Assembly (NCBI GenBank): GCA_001800515.1
Contig: MGVN01000138.1
Span: 1,073 to 7,893 of the forward strand
Length of the DNA: 6,821 nt
From: Elusimicrobia bacterium RIFOXYB2_FULL_49_7
GTDB taxonomy: Bacteria; Fibrobacterota; OXYB2-FULL-49-7
Reading direction: 5' to 3'
Shown here: piece after piece, positions 1-6,408 of the stretch
Numbering within the stretch: position 1 is the stretch's first letter
How the letters are laid out: each line of letters opens with the position of its first letter
The notes under the pieces: generated by a model
The model's database searches: none
What the model was told of the DNA's origin: nothing
The model's input: only the letters and a program-made list of their open reading frames with translations
Position numbers and translations under genes: made by a program

Positions 1-1914
1 TTTTCTGTATATCATTTTAAATTCCCAGCAGTGCAAATCGCGGTACAGTTTCAGCTCGTGGTCGCTGAAACGGAATTCGTTTAACCCCGCCGATGAGGCA
101 AGCCGCGTATTGTAGTCAATCCGCAATTTCTTCGTCGGCCAGAAACCGATGCCGGCAGTATAGTCGAGTTGATCCGGGCGCGCCGACTGGTAGAAAACGC
201 CCATGTTAAGATACTGCCGCTCCGGCTCGCCCCAGCTGGTGATGCTCTGTATGGAATTAAGGCCGCCCGTGAACAGGTTGGATTCCTCCCTGAGATAAGC
301 GTTTATAAAAAAGGACGGCGTCCATATCAACTCGTTGACCAGCGGCCCCAGCGATTGCCGCCAGTCTGAAATAGTTTCATTCCGTATCGTGCGAAACGAA
401 TAGGACGTTGAGTTGCGCACGACTACCCGCGCGGTGGTAATCGAGTTTTGTATCGAGGCATCATTGTTTTCGACTCCGAAATCGGCGGCGGTTTCTTCCA
501 CGAAAAGCGAGTTTGGAAGGGAACGCAGGCGGTAGTTGTAATATACGTCCCAATCCATCCACATGGACGGGCGCAGGCGCAAATTGATATTTGAGTAATA
601 GCGCGTTACCAGTATCGGCTCCGGTATTGAAACCGAGGCCTTGTCCTGCCAGTTTTCCGAGATTCCAAGGCGCGGTACGACAGTTATCGTCCGCGCGAGA
701 CGGAAGTCTTTGTTTATGCTGGTATCGAGCGCGCCGCTGATAAAATTTGTGCTGCCGCCGCCGTTGAACTGGTTTTGAAGCGAGAGCGCCATGTTGGCGT
801 AAAACGGCGTGCCGAAAACGTTTCTGACGGGGTAAATACTGTAGTCAATACGCGGCAGGGTTATGGTCGATATCTCAAAAGCGTTAACCAGGGAGTTATA
901 GACGTCCGTTCGTTCCGTTAATATTCTCAGCGTATCAATGGAAGTTTGCCTTGTAAACGAGAGGTTCGAACGCAGCTGCTGCTGCGACCGTTGCCAGTTA
1001 TCGGTGAAATAAAGGTTATTGAAATTTGTATCGCTTAAAAAATTTATTTCGGCCTGGGAAGTCCACGCCGGCGACCATCGCTGCCAGTAGGCCGCGTTGA
1101 CCGTCCATCGTTCGCGGCCGGTAGTTTTTTCCAGTATATTGTAACCGTAAATTGTTCCCTTGATTTTTGACGGGTCGTAGTAATCGTATTCGAGTCCTTT
1201 TCCCCAGCCGCGCAGGCTGAAGAAATCCAGCAATAAGCGTATGCGGGAATACTCGGAAAAAGGATGCGTGTATATTGATTTAAGAATCAGGCCGTCATCG
1301 TTGTTGTAGCCGGGTTTAACCTCGAAGTCGTCGCGGTGCGGCCCCAGCCCCTGGGTGAAAACCGGAAGGTATAAAACGGGTATGGCTCCGACGTAGAATA
1401 CGGGGTTGTATATTACTATTCTTTTGTTCGGTTGGATAACCGCCCTGTTTGTCCGTATAAAATAGTGAGGGGTTGCAAGCGGGCAGTTGGTGAACCGGGC
1501 ATTTTTTATTACCTGTTTCTCCCGGCTGCCGGAAATCTCCTCAGCCTCGAAGTGCCACGGCTCCGCGAATCCGCCCGCTTCGGATAACTCTCCGCTCTCG
1601 GCTTTCATATCATAGATAACGTGTTCGCCGCGGAGCAGGCCGCTGCCGTTTGTAACGGTTACGTTGCCGCGTGCGTCAATCGCCTCTTTTTCAACGTTGT
1701 AATGCACTTCGTCCGCGGTAAGCACGTTGTCTTTCCAGGTTATGGTAACGCTTCCCTGTGCAATAGCGTACTTTTCCGTATCGCTGTAAAATACGGAATC
1801 CGCAGTTATGACGATTTCATCGGCGATGACGTAACACGGCGGGATAAGTATGAATAATAATAGCAGGCAGCGCCGGGCCAGCCGGCAGGGGTTACCTGGA
1901 AAGGAAAGCCGCAC
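1..1914 (-). CDS. lptD: LPS-assembly outer-membrane protein LptD (OstA/Imp), C-terminus cut by window edge
   Basis: LptD forms the outer-membrane barrel of the Lpt bridge and, with LptE, inserts LPS into the outer leaflet. I translated the frame by hand: 638 uninterrupted codons up to the left edge. Residues 1-31 form a signal peptide: Arg-rich start, hydrophobic core LLLLFILI at about 17-24, and a likely cleavage after VIA (29-31). Residues 32 to about 125 are an OstA-like domain with repeated ADxVxY...AxGxVT patterns (38-55, 67-86). Residues 170-186 carry the family motif NPVFYVGAIPVLYLPVF, after which a long barrel of alternating aromatic and polar strands follows. The last residues include DLHCWE (626-631), a motif near the LptD C-terminus, so probably only a few tens of residues are missing. 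The mature part has only two cysteines, C144 and C629. The chosen start is GTG at 1914, with GGAG six bases upstream; no in-frame ATG occurs near it. It overlaps the ROK kinase gene by 23 nt, suggesting translational coupling. Confidence 0.93.
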   Translation of the reverse strand, partial: MRLSFPGNPCRLARRCLLLLFILIPPCYVIADEIVITADSVFYSDTEKYAIAQGSVTITWKDNVLTADEVHYNVEKEAIDARGNVTVTNGSGLLRGEHVIYDMKAESGELSEAGGFAEPWHFEAEEISGSREKQVIKNARFTNCPLATPHYFIRTNRAVIQPNKRIVIYNPVFYVGAIPVLYLPVFTQGLGPHRDDFEVKPGYNNDDGLILKSIYTHPFSEYSRIRLLLDFFSLRGWGKGLEYDYYDPSKIKGTIYGYNILEKTTGRERWTVNAAYWQRWSPAWTSQAEINFLSDTNFNNLYFTDNWQRSQQQLRSNLSFTRQTSIDTLRILTERTDVYNSLVNAFEISTITLPRIDYSIYPVRNVFGTPFYANMALSLQNQFNGGGSTNFISGALDTSINKDFRLARTITVVPRLGISENWQDKASVSIPEPILVTRYYSNINLRLRPSMWMDWDVYYNYRLRSLPNSLFVEETAADFGVENNDASIQNSITTARVVVRNSTSYSFRTIRNETISDWRQSLGPLVNELIWTPSFFINAYLREESNLFTGGLNSIQSITSWGEPERQYLNMGVFYQSARPDQLDYTAGIGFWPTKKLRIDYNTRLASSAGLNEFRFSDHELKLYRDLHCWEFKMIYRK

Positions 1915-2830
1915 CGACAACTCCAAGTTTTTGCGTGTATTTTGAGATGACAATTTTGCAGGCGGATGCCGGTTTTTTGAAGGCGCGTTCGCGCACGGTT
2001 TCTTTTATGGGTTCAAGGATAAGTTTTCCCGCCTTGCTGAGGCCGCCCGCAAGGACTATCATTTCCGGGTTGAAGAAATTGACTACACCCGCGAACACTA
2101 TGCCCAGCCGTCTTCCCGCGGTTTTCCAGATATTGATTGCTGTACTGTCATTGTTTTCCGCGGCCTTGGCAAGGATGTAGGGCGTTATAGCGTCAAGGTT
2201 GCCGCCGGTAAGCGTCAGTATGGCGCTGTGTTTTTTTGTTTTTAAAAGCTCTTTTGCCTCGCTGCTGAGGTGGGCGGCGCCGACATAGCGCTCTATACAG
2301 CCGAAGCTGCCGCAATTGCAGCGCGGCCCGTCGGGATTGAGCGGTATATGGCCAATTTCACCGGCCGTGCCGGTGGCTCCGCGGTACAGTTTGCCGTCGC
2401 ATATAATTCCGCCTCCGACGCCCGTGCCGAGAGTTACGCAGATAAGGTTGCGCGCTTTTCCTTTTGCATCAAGCCAGTAAGCGCCCCATGCGGCCGCGTT
2501 CGCGTCATTATCAATTGAAATTATCCCGGGCAACTCGCGTTCCAGTAATTTTTTCAAGGGTGTGTTTTTCCATTTAGGCAGGTTTGGCGAAAAACGCACG
2601 ACGCCTTTTTGCTGGTCAATATCGCCGGCAACGCCGACACCCGTCGCAGACACCGCCGAAAAGTGCTTCATCTTCCTTGAAAAGTGGGCGATTTTGCCTA
2701 CCACGTCCTTCGGTACCGAGTTAAACGAGTTCTGGAAGCTTGCGTGTTCCAGGATGTTGCCGTAAGCGTCAACAACCGCGAGTTTTATTTCAGTGCCACC
2801 AAGGTCTATGCCAAGGTAGAGCTTAGCCAT
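1892..2830 (-). CDS. ROK-family sugar kinase (glucokinase-like)
   Basis: A 312-residue cytoplasmic kinase of the ROK family, which phosphorylates glucose or related hexoses and amino sugars with ATP. Visible motifs are the N-terminal phosphate-binding DLGGT (9-13), the catalytic region DNDANAAA (107-114, D109 the expected catalytic base), LGTGVGGG (134-141), the sugar-binding GEIGH (157-161), the zinc motif CNCGSFGCIE (171-180) with C171, C173, C178 and H161 as ligands, and the C-terminal nucleotide motif VLAGG (259-263). Length is normal for single-domain ROK kinases, and there is no N-terminal helix-turn-helix, so it is an enzyme rather than a NagC/XylR-type repressor. The ATG at 2830 has GAAAGG eight bases upstream. 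It follows the only true intergenic gap in the window, which holds a promoter, and its 3' end overlaps lptD. Glucokinase is the most likely call. N-acetylmannosamine, N-acetylglucosamine or fructose kinase cannot be excluded from sequence, so no symbol is given. Confidence 0.93.
   Translation of the reverse strand: MAKLYLGIDLGGTEIKLAVVDAYGNILEHASFQNSFNSVPKDVVGKIAHFSRKMKHFSAVSATGVGVAGDIDQQKGVVRFSPNLPKWKNTPLKKLLERELPGIISIDNDANAAAWGAYWLDAKGKARNLICVTLGTGVGGGIICDGKLYRGATGTAGEIGHIPLNPDGPRCNCGSFGCIERYVGAAHLSSEAKELLKTKKHSAILTLTGGNLDAITPYILAKAAENNDSTAINIWKTAGRRLGIVFAGVVNFFNPEMIVLAGGLSKAGKLILEPIKETVRERAFKKPASACKIVISKYTQKLGVVGAAFLSR
1921..1924 (-). promoter_or_regulatory. Shine-Dalgarno for the lptD GTG start
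   Basis: On the minus strand TTGGAG is followed by six bases and then GTG. The spacing fits the GTG at 1912-1914, whereas the in-frame TTG at 1918-1920 directly abuts the motif and is too close. The site lies inside the coding sequence of the ROK kinase, so ribosomes finishing that gene pass over it. Confidence 0.6.
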
Positions 2831-2838
2831 ATCGGCCG

Positions 2839-2844
2839 CCTTTC
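2839..2844 (-). promoter_or_regulatory. Shine-Dalgarno for the ROK kinase
   Basis: GAAAGG on the minus strand lies eight bases before the ATG at 2830. It directly abuts a small hairpin (2845-2858), which could affect access of the ribosome. Confidence 0.5.
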
Positions 2845-2858
2845 TTGCTTTTCAGCAA
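2845..2858 (-). promoter_or_regulatory. Short 5'-leader hairpin with GAAA tetraloop
   Basis: On the minus strand TTGCT, GAAA, AGCAA forms a perfect 5-bp stem closed by a GNRA-type tetraloop. It begins about six bases after the predicted -10 box, so it would sit at or near the very 5' end of the transcript and end next to the Shine-Dalgarno. There is no following U-run, so it is not an intrinsic terminator. Five base pairs is short enough to arise by chance. A role in 5'-end stabilisation is inference. Confidence 0.35.
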
Positions 2859-2863
2859 CAGCA

Positions 2864-2892
2864 ATTATACTATCTTTTTGTATTACAGGCAA
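2864..2892 (-). promoter_or_regulatory. Sigma70-type promoter for ROK kinase-lptD
   Basis: The minus strand reads TTGCCT (2892-2887), a 17-nt spacer, then TATAAT (2869-2864). The -10 box is a 6/6 match, the -35 box 4/6, and the spacer is optimal. The predicted start is near 2857, giving a leader of roughly 27 nt before the kinase ATG. The -35 element lies in the last codons of the radical SAM gene and the -10 box in the 52-nt gap. It is an internal promoter that lets the kinase and lptD be transcribed apart from the upstream genes. The call rests on sequence match only. Confidence 0.68.
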
Positions 2893-4304
2893 TGATACTT
2901 CCGGGACAGGAAACTGCGCGCGGCGAAGACATACATTCCCAGTTGTTTGCGCAGGGCTCCGGCAAGGAGCGAATGGAGCGGCCGGTGTCCCTTGTAAACC
3001 ATGTATTCAAACCACACATAACCGCGTTCTATTTTATCCTTCGGAAAGCCGGGCAGGTTCAACACCGATATTCGGCGTTCCATGTCCGGAGTACTGTCAT
3101 TCCTTATAAGGTTTTTATCCAGGCAGAGCGCATGAAGTTTTGTGCCCGGGTAAGGGTAAAATATGGAATTCCATGTCCAGTCGGGCTGGCATCGGCGGTT
3201 AAGATCCACGGTTTGTCTGAAATCTTCGGGAGTCTCGCCCGGTATGCCCATCAGGTTGAAAAAAGCAACCTTAAGACCGTGCTCGCGTGCCAGCGCAACC
3301 GTCCGGATAACGTCCTCGTTGTCATAATTTCGCCCCAGCAACCCGGAGCGCACCCGGCTGCTGCCGGATTCAAGCCCGATATTTACGAACCGGAAATTCG
3401 CCTGTCGGAAGGCGCGAAACAGGGGCGCCATGTCCTGTGCCGGTGTAATACGGATATTAGTTCCATAAGAAAGCGGGTGAGGAAGTGAAATATTGAGATC
3501 ACTCAGCTTTTGGCACAGTTCCAGCGCCCAATCCATGTGGACTGCGATCGTTTCAACTTCCAGGTAGAACTCGCGCAATGAAGGGTGCCGCCTTGCCATG
3601 CCCGATATTTCTTCGATGATGTTGTCTACCGAACGATGACGGGTGTATGTGCCCGTGGCCAGGCGTTTAAGCGAGTGGTTTGAACAGTATGTGCATTCGA
3701 ACGGGCAACCCCGCCCGAGGAGCAGGGAATACCGCGTTACAGGGTACTCGCCTACCCACTGCTGCCACATATCCCGGTCGGGAAACGCCAGCTCGTCAAG
3801 GTTCTGGCGAAATGGACGCGTCGGATTTTTTTCGATTTCGGTACCGCGGCGGATCCAGAGGTTCCGTATTCCGGACGGTTCCGCGCCGGCCTCGAGCTGT
3901 TTGATCAGCTCAAGCAGCGGTTCCTCCCCTTCGCCGATACAAAGCGCGTCAAAATGGCCCAGCGCTCCGTCGGGGTTAAGCGAAACATGGGCGCCGCCGA
4001 TAATCAGAAAAATCTCCGGAAAATTTTTCCTGATAAAGGCCGCCATACCGCATACAAATTCGTATTCCGTGCTGACTGCGGTGAAGGCCACCACCCGCGG
4101 ATTGAACCTGCGGATCGCCTCACTCAAAAGGCGCTCGTTTTTTTTGCCTGTCATCCGGTTTAGAACTACCAGCTCGGTGCGGTGTCCGTTCTTGATAAGG
4201 TATGATGACAGGTAGGAAATGCCGAGCTGTATGAGGTCAAAGGCGTGCAGCATCTTTCCCCGCCGGCCAAGCTTGAAAATGGAGTATACAAAAAGGACAT
4301 TCAT
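2883..4304 (-). CDS. B12-binding-domain radical SAM protein, substrate unknown
   Basis: A 473-residue protein of the BchE/HpnP-like architecture. The N-terminal half (about 1-165) is a Rossmann-type cobalamin-binding domain, with MNVLFVYS as strand 1, LIIGGAHVSLNPD (100-112) and IGEGEEPLLEL (123-133), both typical of the family. The radical SAM core follows, with the 4Fe-4S triad C200, C204, C207 in GRGCPFECTYC, then IGLESGSS (309-316) and MGIPGETPEDF (352-362). Such enzymes cleave SAM to a 5'-deoxyadenosyl radical; many are methylases or ring-forming enzymes acting on lipids, pigments or natural products. The position equivalent to the classic B12 motif DxHxxG reads DLIQLG (23-28), lacking the histidine. 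The start is the ATG at 4304, which overlaps the folC stop as ATGA; an in-frame extension up to 4457 lies wholly in folC and is rejected. No signal peptide is seen. The neighbours do not fix a substrate; an envelope lipid or glycan is possible but unproven. Confidence 0.9.
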   Translation of the reverse strand: MNVLFVYSIFKLGRRGKMLHAFDLIQLGISYLSSYLIKNGHRTELVVLNRMTGKKNERLLSEAIRRFNPRVVAFTAVSTEYEFVCGMAAFIRKNFPEIFLIIGGAHVSLNPDGALGHFDALCIGEGEEPLLELIKQLEAGAEPSGIRNLWIRRGTEIEKNPTRPFRQNLDELAFPDRDMWQQWVGEYPVTRYSLLLGRGCPFECTYCSNHSLKRLATGTYTRHRSVDNIIEEISGMARRHPSLREFYLEVETIAVHMDWALELCQKLSDLNISLPHPLSYGTNIRITPAQDMAPLFRAFRQANFRFVNIGLESGSSRVRSGLLGRNYDNEDVIRTVALAREHGLKVAFFNLMGIPGETPEDFRQTVDLNRRCQPDWTWNSIFYPYPGTKLHALCLDKNLIRNDSTPDMERRISVLNLPGFPKDKIERGYVWFEYMVYKGHRPLHSLLAGALRKQLGMYVFAARSFLSRKYHCL

Positions 4305-5593
4305 TTTTGTTTTCCGCCGGCCAGTAACCTGATAATCTCGCCAACGAGGTATAACGAACCGGTTACCCCGGTTATCCTGTGTCCGCGGCTTATCCTCAGT
4401 GCTTCTTCGGCGGAACGGGCGGAAGTTATGTTTTCGGGTTCCAACCAGCGTTCCCATAATTGACGGAGATCGTTTGTTGTCATGCTGCGGGAAGAAGCTA
4501 CGGGCGTTATTATCACGCTGCCGGCCAGGGGTGAAAGCTCCCTTGCGGCGGCATACGCGTCTTTATCCCGGAGCATGCCGAAAATAAAAGTTTGTTTTCT
4601 TTTTCCCCATGGGCTTTTTTTCCATGTGTTTACGAAAGCGCGCATCGCGCCAGGATTATGCGCGCCGTCCAGAACAAGCGTCCGCCTTTGGCCACGCACC
4701 GGAACAAACCTTACGTCAAAACGCCCTTCCCAGCGCATCGCCTCAAGCGTCTTGTTTATATTTTCGAAATTAATCTTAAAACCGTTGTCGGCGACGCACT
4801 CGGCCGCGGCAAGCGCCATTGCGCCGTTTCTCTGCTGAAACTCGCCAAGCAGCGGCAGCCTGAATGAAAATGATTCGTTTATACCGTTGTAATTTACCAG
4901 TTGATATTTTTTCATCCAAAGGGTACGGATGTTGCCGGCCTTAAAATCCCTGTCAAGTTCAAAGAGGGGAGCGCCTTTGATATTTGCCTGTCGCCGGATG
5001 ACGGCGGCTGCGGCGGGGCGTTTCACTCCGCTTATCAACGGGCGCCATTTTTTTATTATACCGGCCTTTTCGCCGGCGATTTCCGCAAGCGTATTGCCCA
5101 GCAGGTGCCGGTGGTCGAAGTCAATGTCGGTTATAACGGTTACAACCGGTTTATGGATGACGTTTGTCGCATCGAAGCTGCCGCCAAGGCCTGTTTCCAG
5201 TACAGCAAGTTCCGCGCCCATGCGGTCAAAATAAATAAATGCAAGCCCTGTCATGAATTCAAAGAACGTCAGGCCGCAATCCTTCGCCTGTTTACGGTAG
5301 CGGGTGAACATGGCCTGCAGCTCATCGCTTCCGATGTTGCGGCCGTTTAGCCAAATCCGTTCCGTGATATCGCAAATGTGCGGCGACAGGTACAAACCCG
5401 TTTTATACCCGGCTCCCTGCAAAATTGCGGCCAGAATACGGGCTGTGGAACCTTTTCCATTTGTTCCGGCAATGTGTACGCAATTAAGACGCCGTTGAGG
5501 ATTGCCGTGACTGTTTAGAAACCGGCGTATTCGCTCAAGTCCCGGTTTCATCCCGGTATATTCCCGGTGTTGCCACTGTTCCAGTGTATCCAT
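4301..5593 (-). CDS. folC: Bifunctional folylpolyglutamate synthase/dihydrofolate synthase FolC
   Basis: A 430-residue cytoplasmic Mur-ligase-type enzyme. It adds L-glutamate to dihydropteroate or to folates using ATP, making dihydrofolate and polyglutamylated folates. Motifs in order: the N-terminal GMKPGLERI (14-22), the P-loop HIAGTNGKGST (40-50), FEFMTGLAF (111-119), LETGLGGSFDATN (132-144), the metal and carbamyl-lysine region DFDH...AGEKAGIIK (158-181, K176 the expected modified lysine), WEGRFD (288-293), LDGAHNP (308-314) opening the C-terminal ligase domain, and GSLYLVGEI (412-420). Length is normal for the family. The ATG at 5593 is the first possible start, because an in-frame stop (the accD TGA) lies two codons upstream. 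No clear Shine-Dalgarno precedes it, so reinitiation after accD is likely. Its TGA overlaps the next gene's ATG. Sequence alone cannot tell whether it has both activities or only one. Confidence 0.96.
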   Translation of the reverse strand: MDTLEQWQHREYTGMKPGLERIRRFLNSHGNPQRRLNCVHIAGTNGKGSTARILAAILQGAGYKTGLYLSPHICDITERIWLNGRNIGSDELQAMFTRYRKQAKDCGLTFFEFMTGLAFIYFDRMGAELAVLETGLGGSFDATNVIHKPVVTVITDIDFDHRHLLGNTLAEIAGEKAGIIKKWRPLISGVKRPAAAAVIRRQANIKGAPLFELDRDFKAGNIRTLWMKKYQLVNYNGINESFSFRLPLLGEFQQRNGAMALAAAECVADNGFKINFENINKTLEAMRWEGRFDVRFVPVRGQRRTLVLDGAHNPGAMRAFVNTWKKSPWGKRKQTFIFGMLRDKDAYAAARELSPLAGSVIITPVASSRSMTTNDLRQLWERWLEPENITSARSAEEALRISRGHRITGVTGSLYLVGEIIRLLAGGKQK

Positions 5594-5596
5594 TTT

Positions 5597-6394
5597 TCAG
5601 CTGTCAAAAAACGTCAGGAGCTTCATCAGGGTGCTTTTCATTTCCCTGCGTTCCACGACGATGTCCACCATGCCGTGCTGCATAAGAAATTCGGATAGCT
5701 GGAAGCCTTCGGGCAGCTGCTGGCGGATGGTCTGCTCTATGACGCGCGGCCCGGCAAACCCAATCAATGCCCTCGGTTCGCTGACTATAACGTCTCCCAG
5801 CATCGCGAACGATGCGGTAACGCCGCCGGTAGTGGGGTCAGTGGGAATCGAGATGAACGGCAACCCTTCGTCGGCGAGGCGCGCCAGCGCGGCTGATGTT
5901 TTTGCCATCTGCATGAGCGAGAATATGCCTTCCTGCATACGCGCGCCGCCGGAAGCAGAAACTATGATAAACGGCAATTTTTTGGCGATGGCCTTTTCGC
6001 AGGCGCGAGTTATTTTTTCGCCCACTACCGAGCCCATGCTTCCGCCCATGAATTCGAAGTCCATTACCGCTATTATTACGTCGAAATCGCCCAGTTTGCC
6101 TTCGCCTGTTACCACCGCTTCCTTTATTGCGTATGCCCTGGATCTTTTTGCGTAATCGGGGAATGAAAGCGGGTCGCCGGGCGTCATGTCGGTGTCATAT
6201 TCCACGAACGTTTTATCTTCAATAAGCTGTTTTATGCGTTCACGCGCGCCGAGGCGGAAATAATAACCGCATTTGGGGCAGACCTTCAAATTTTCCTCGA
6301 GGTCTTTGTTGAAAATAATCTGTTCGCATTTCTTGCATTTAGTCCAGAGTCCGTGCGGGATCCCCTTTTTATCGGTTGTTGGATGTACGGGCAT
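5597..6394 (-). CDS. accD: Acetyl-CoA carboxylase carboxyltransferase subunit beta AccD
   Basis: A 265-residue subunit that, with AccA, transfers the carboxyl group from biotinylated AccB to acetyl-CoA, making malonyl-CoA for fatty-acid synthesis in the cytoplasm. The N-terminus has the AccD zinc ribbon, C20-x2-C23 and C39-x2-C42 (KCKKC...VCPKC). It is followed by the crotonase-fold core: [17 protein letters not shown] (111-127), [11 protein letters not shown] (146-156) forming an oxyanion and CoA pocket, [14 protein letters not shown] (184-197), and [11 protein letters not shown] (212-222). Length is a little under the usual 280-300 because the C-terminal tail is short. The ATG at 6394 is chosen because GGAGG lies exactly six bases upstream. 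A TTG at 6412 would add six residues that have no Shine-Dalgarno and overlap trpA. The gene follows trpA by 14 nt and precedes folC by 3 nt, in a common transcript. Confidence 0.97.
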   Translation of the reverse strand: MPVHPTTDKKGIPHGLWTKCKKCEQIIFNKDLEENLKVCPKCGYYFRLGARERIKQLIEDKTFVEYDTDMTPGDPLSFPDYAKRSRAYAIKEAVVTGEGKLGDFDVIIAVMDFEFMGGSMGSVVGEKITRACEKAIAKKLPFIIVSASGGARMQEGIFSLMQMAKTSAALARLADEGLPFISIPTDPTTGGVTASFAMLGDVIVSEPRALIGFAGPRVIEQTIRQQLPEGFQLSEFLMQHGMVDIVVERREMKSTLMKLLTFFDS

Positions 6395-6400
6395 TATACT

Positions 6401-6405
6401 CCTCC
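6401..6405 (-). promoter_or_regulatory. Consensus Shine-Dalgarno for accD
   Basis: GGAGG followed by AGTATA and then ATG on the minus strand is the strongest ribosome-binding site in the window. It fills the 14-nt gap after the trpA stop and fixes the accD start at 6394 rather than at the in-frame TTG further upstream. Confidence 0.8.
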
Positions 6406-6408
6406 ATG

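Noticed and set aside
1621..1857. 78-codon plus-strand open frame near the lptD start
   Set aside because: Antisense to the OstA-like domain of LptD, where the minus-strand reading is clearly a conserved domain.
2831..2882. Possible intrinsic terminator or cobalamin riboswitch in the 52-nt gap
   Set aside because: The only hairpin has a 5-bp stem and no U-run. The space is far too short for a cobalamin riboswitch and lies downstream, not upstream, of the B12-related gene.
2892..3488. 198-codon plus-strand open frame
   Set aside because: Fully antisense to the radical SAM gene, with no recognisable protein features. It is a by-product of the coding strand's codon usage.
3643..4215. 190-codon plus-strand open frame
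   Set aside because: Antisense to the radical SAM gene's conserved motifs. The composition is rich in Ser, Arg and Pro, as expected of a shadow frame.
4305..4457. In-frame 51-codon N-terminal extension of the radical SAM protein
   Set aside because: It lies entirely inside folC and is a basic, low-complexity stretch unlike the family. The MNVLFVYS start at 4304 matches strand 1 of the B12 domain and gives a standard ATGA overlap.
5130..5155. Palindromic AACCGGTT and repeated GGTTA patterns in folC
   Set aside because: A short chance palindrome inside conserved coding sequence. Similar GGTTAC-type words elsewhere show no spacing or array.
5631..6155. 174-codon plus-strand open frame
   Set aside because: Antisense to the conserved core of accD, with no family resemblance.
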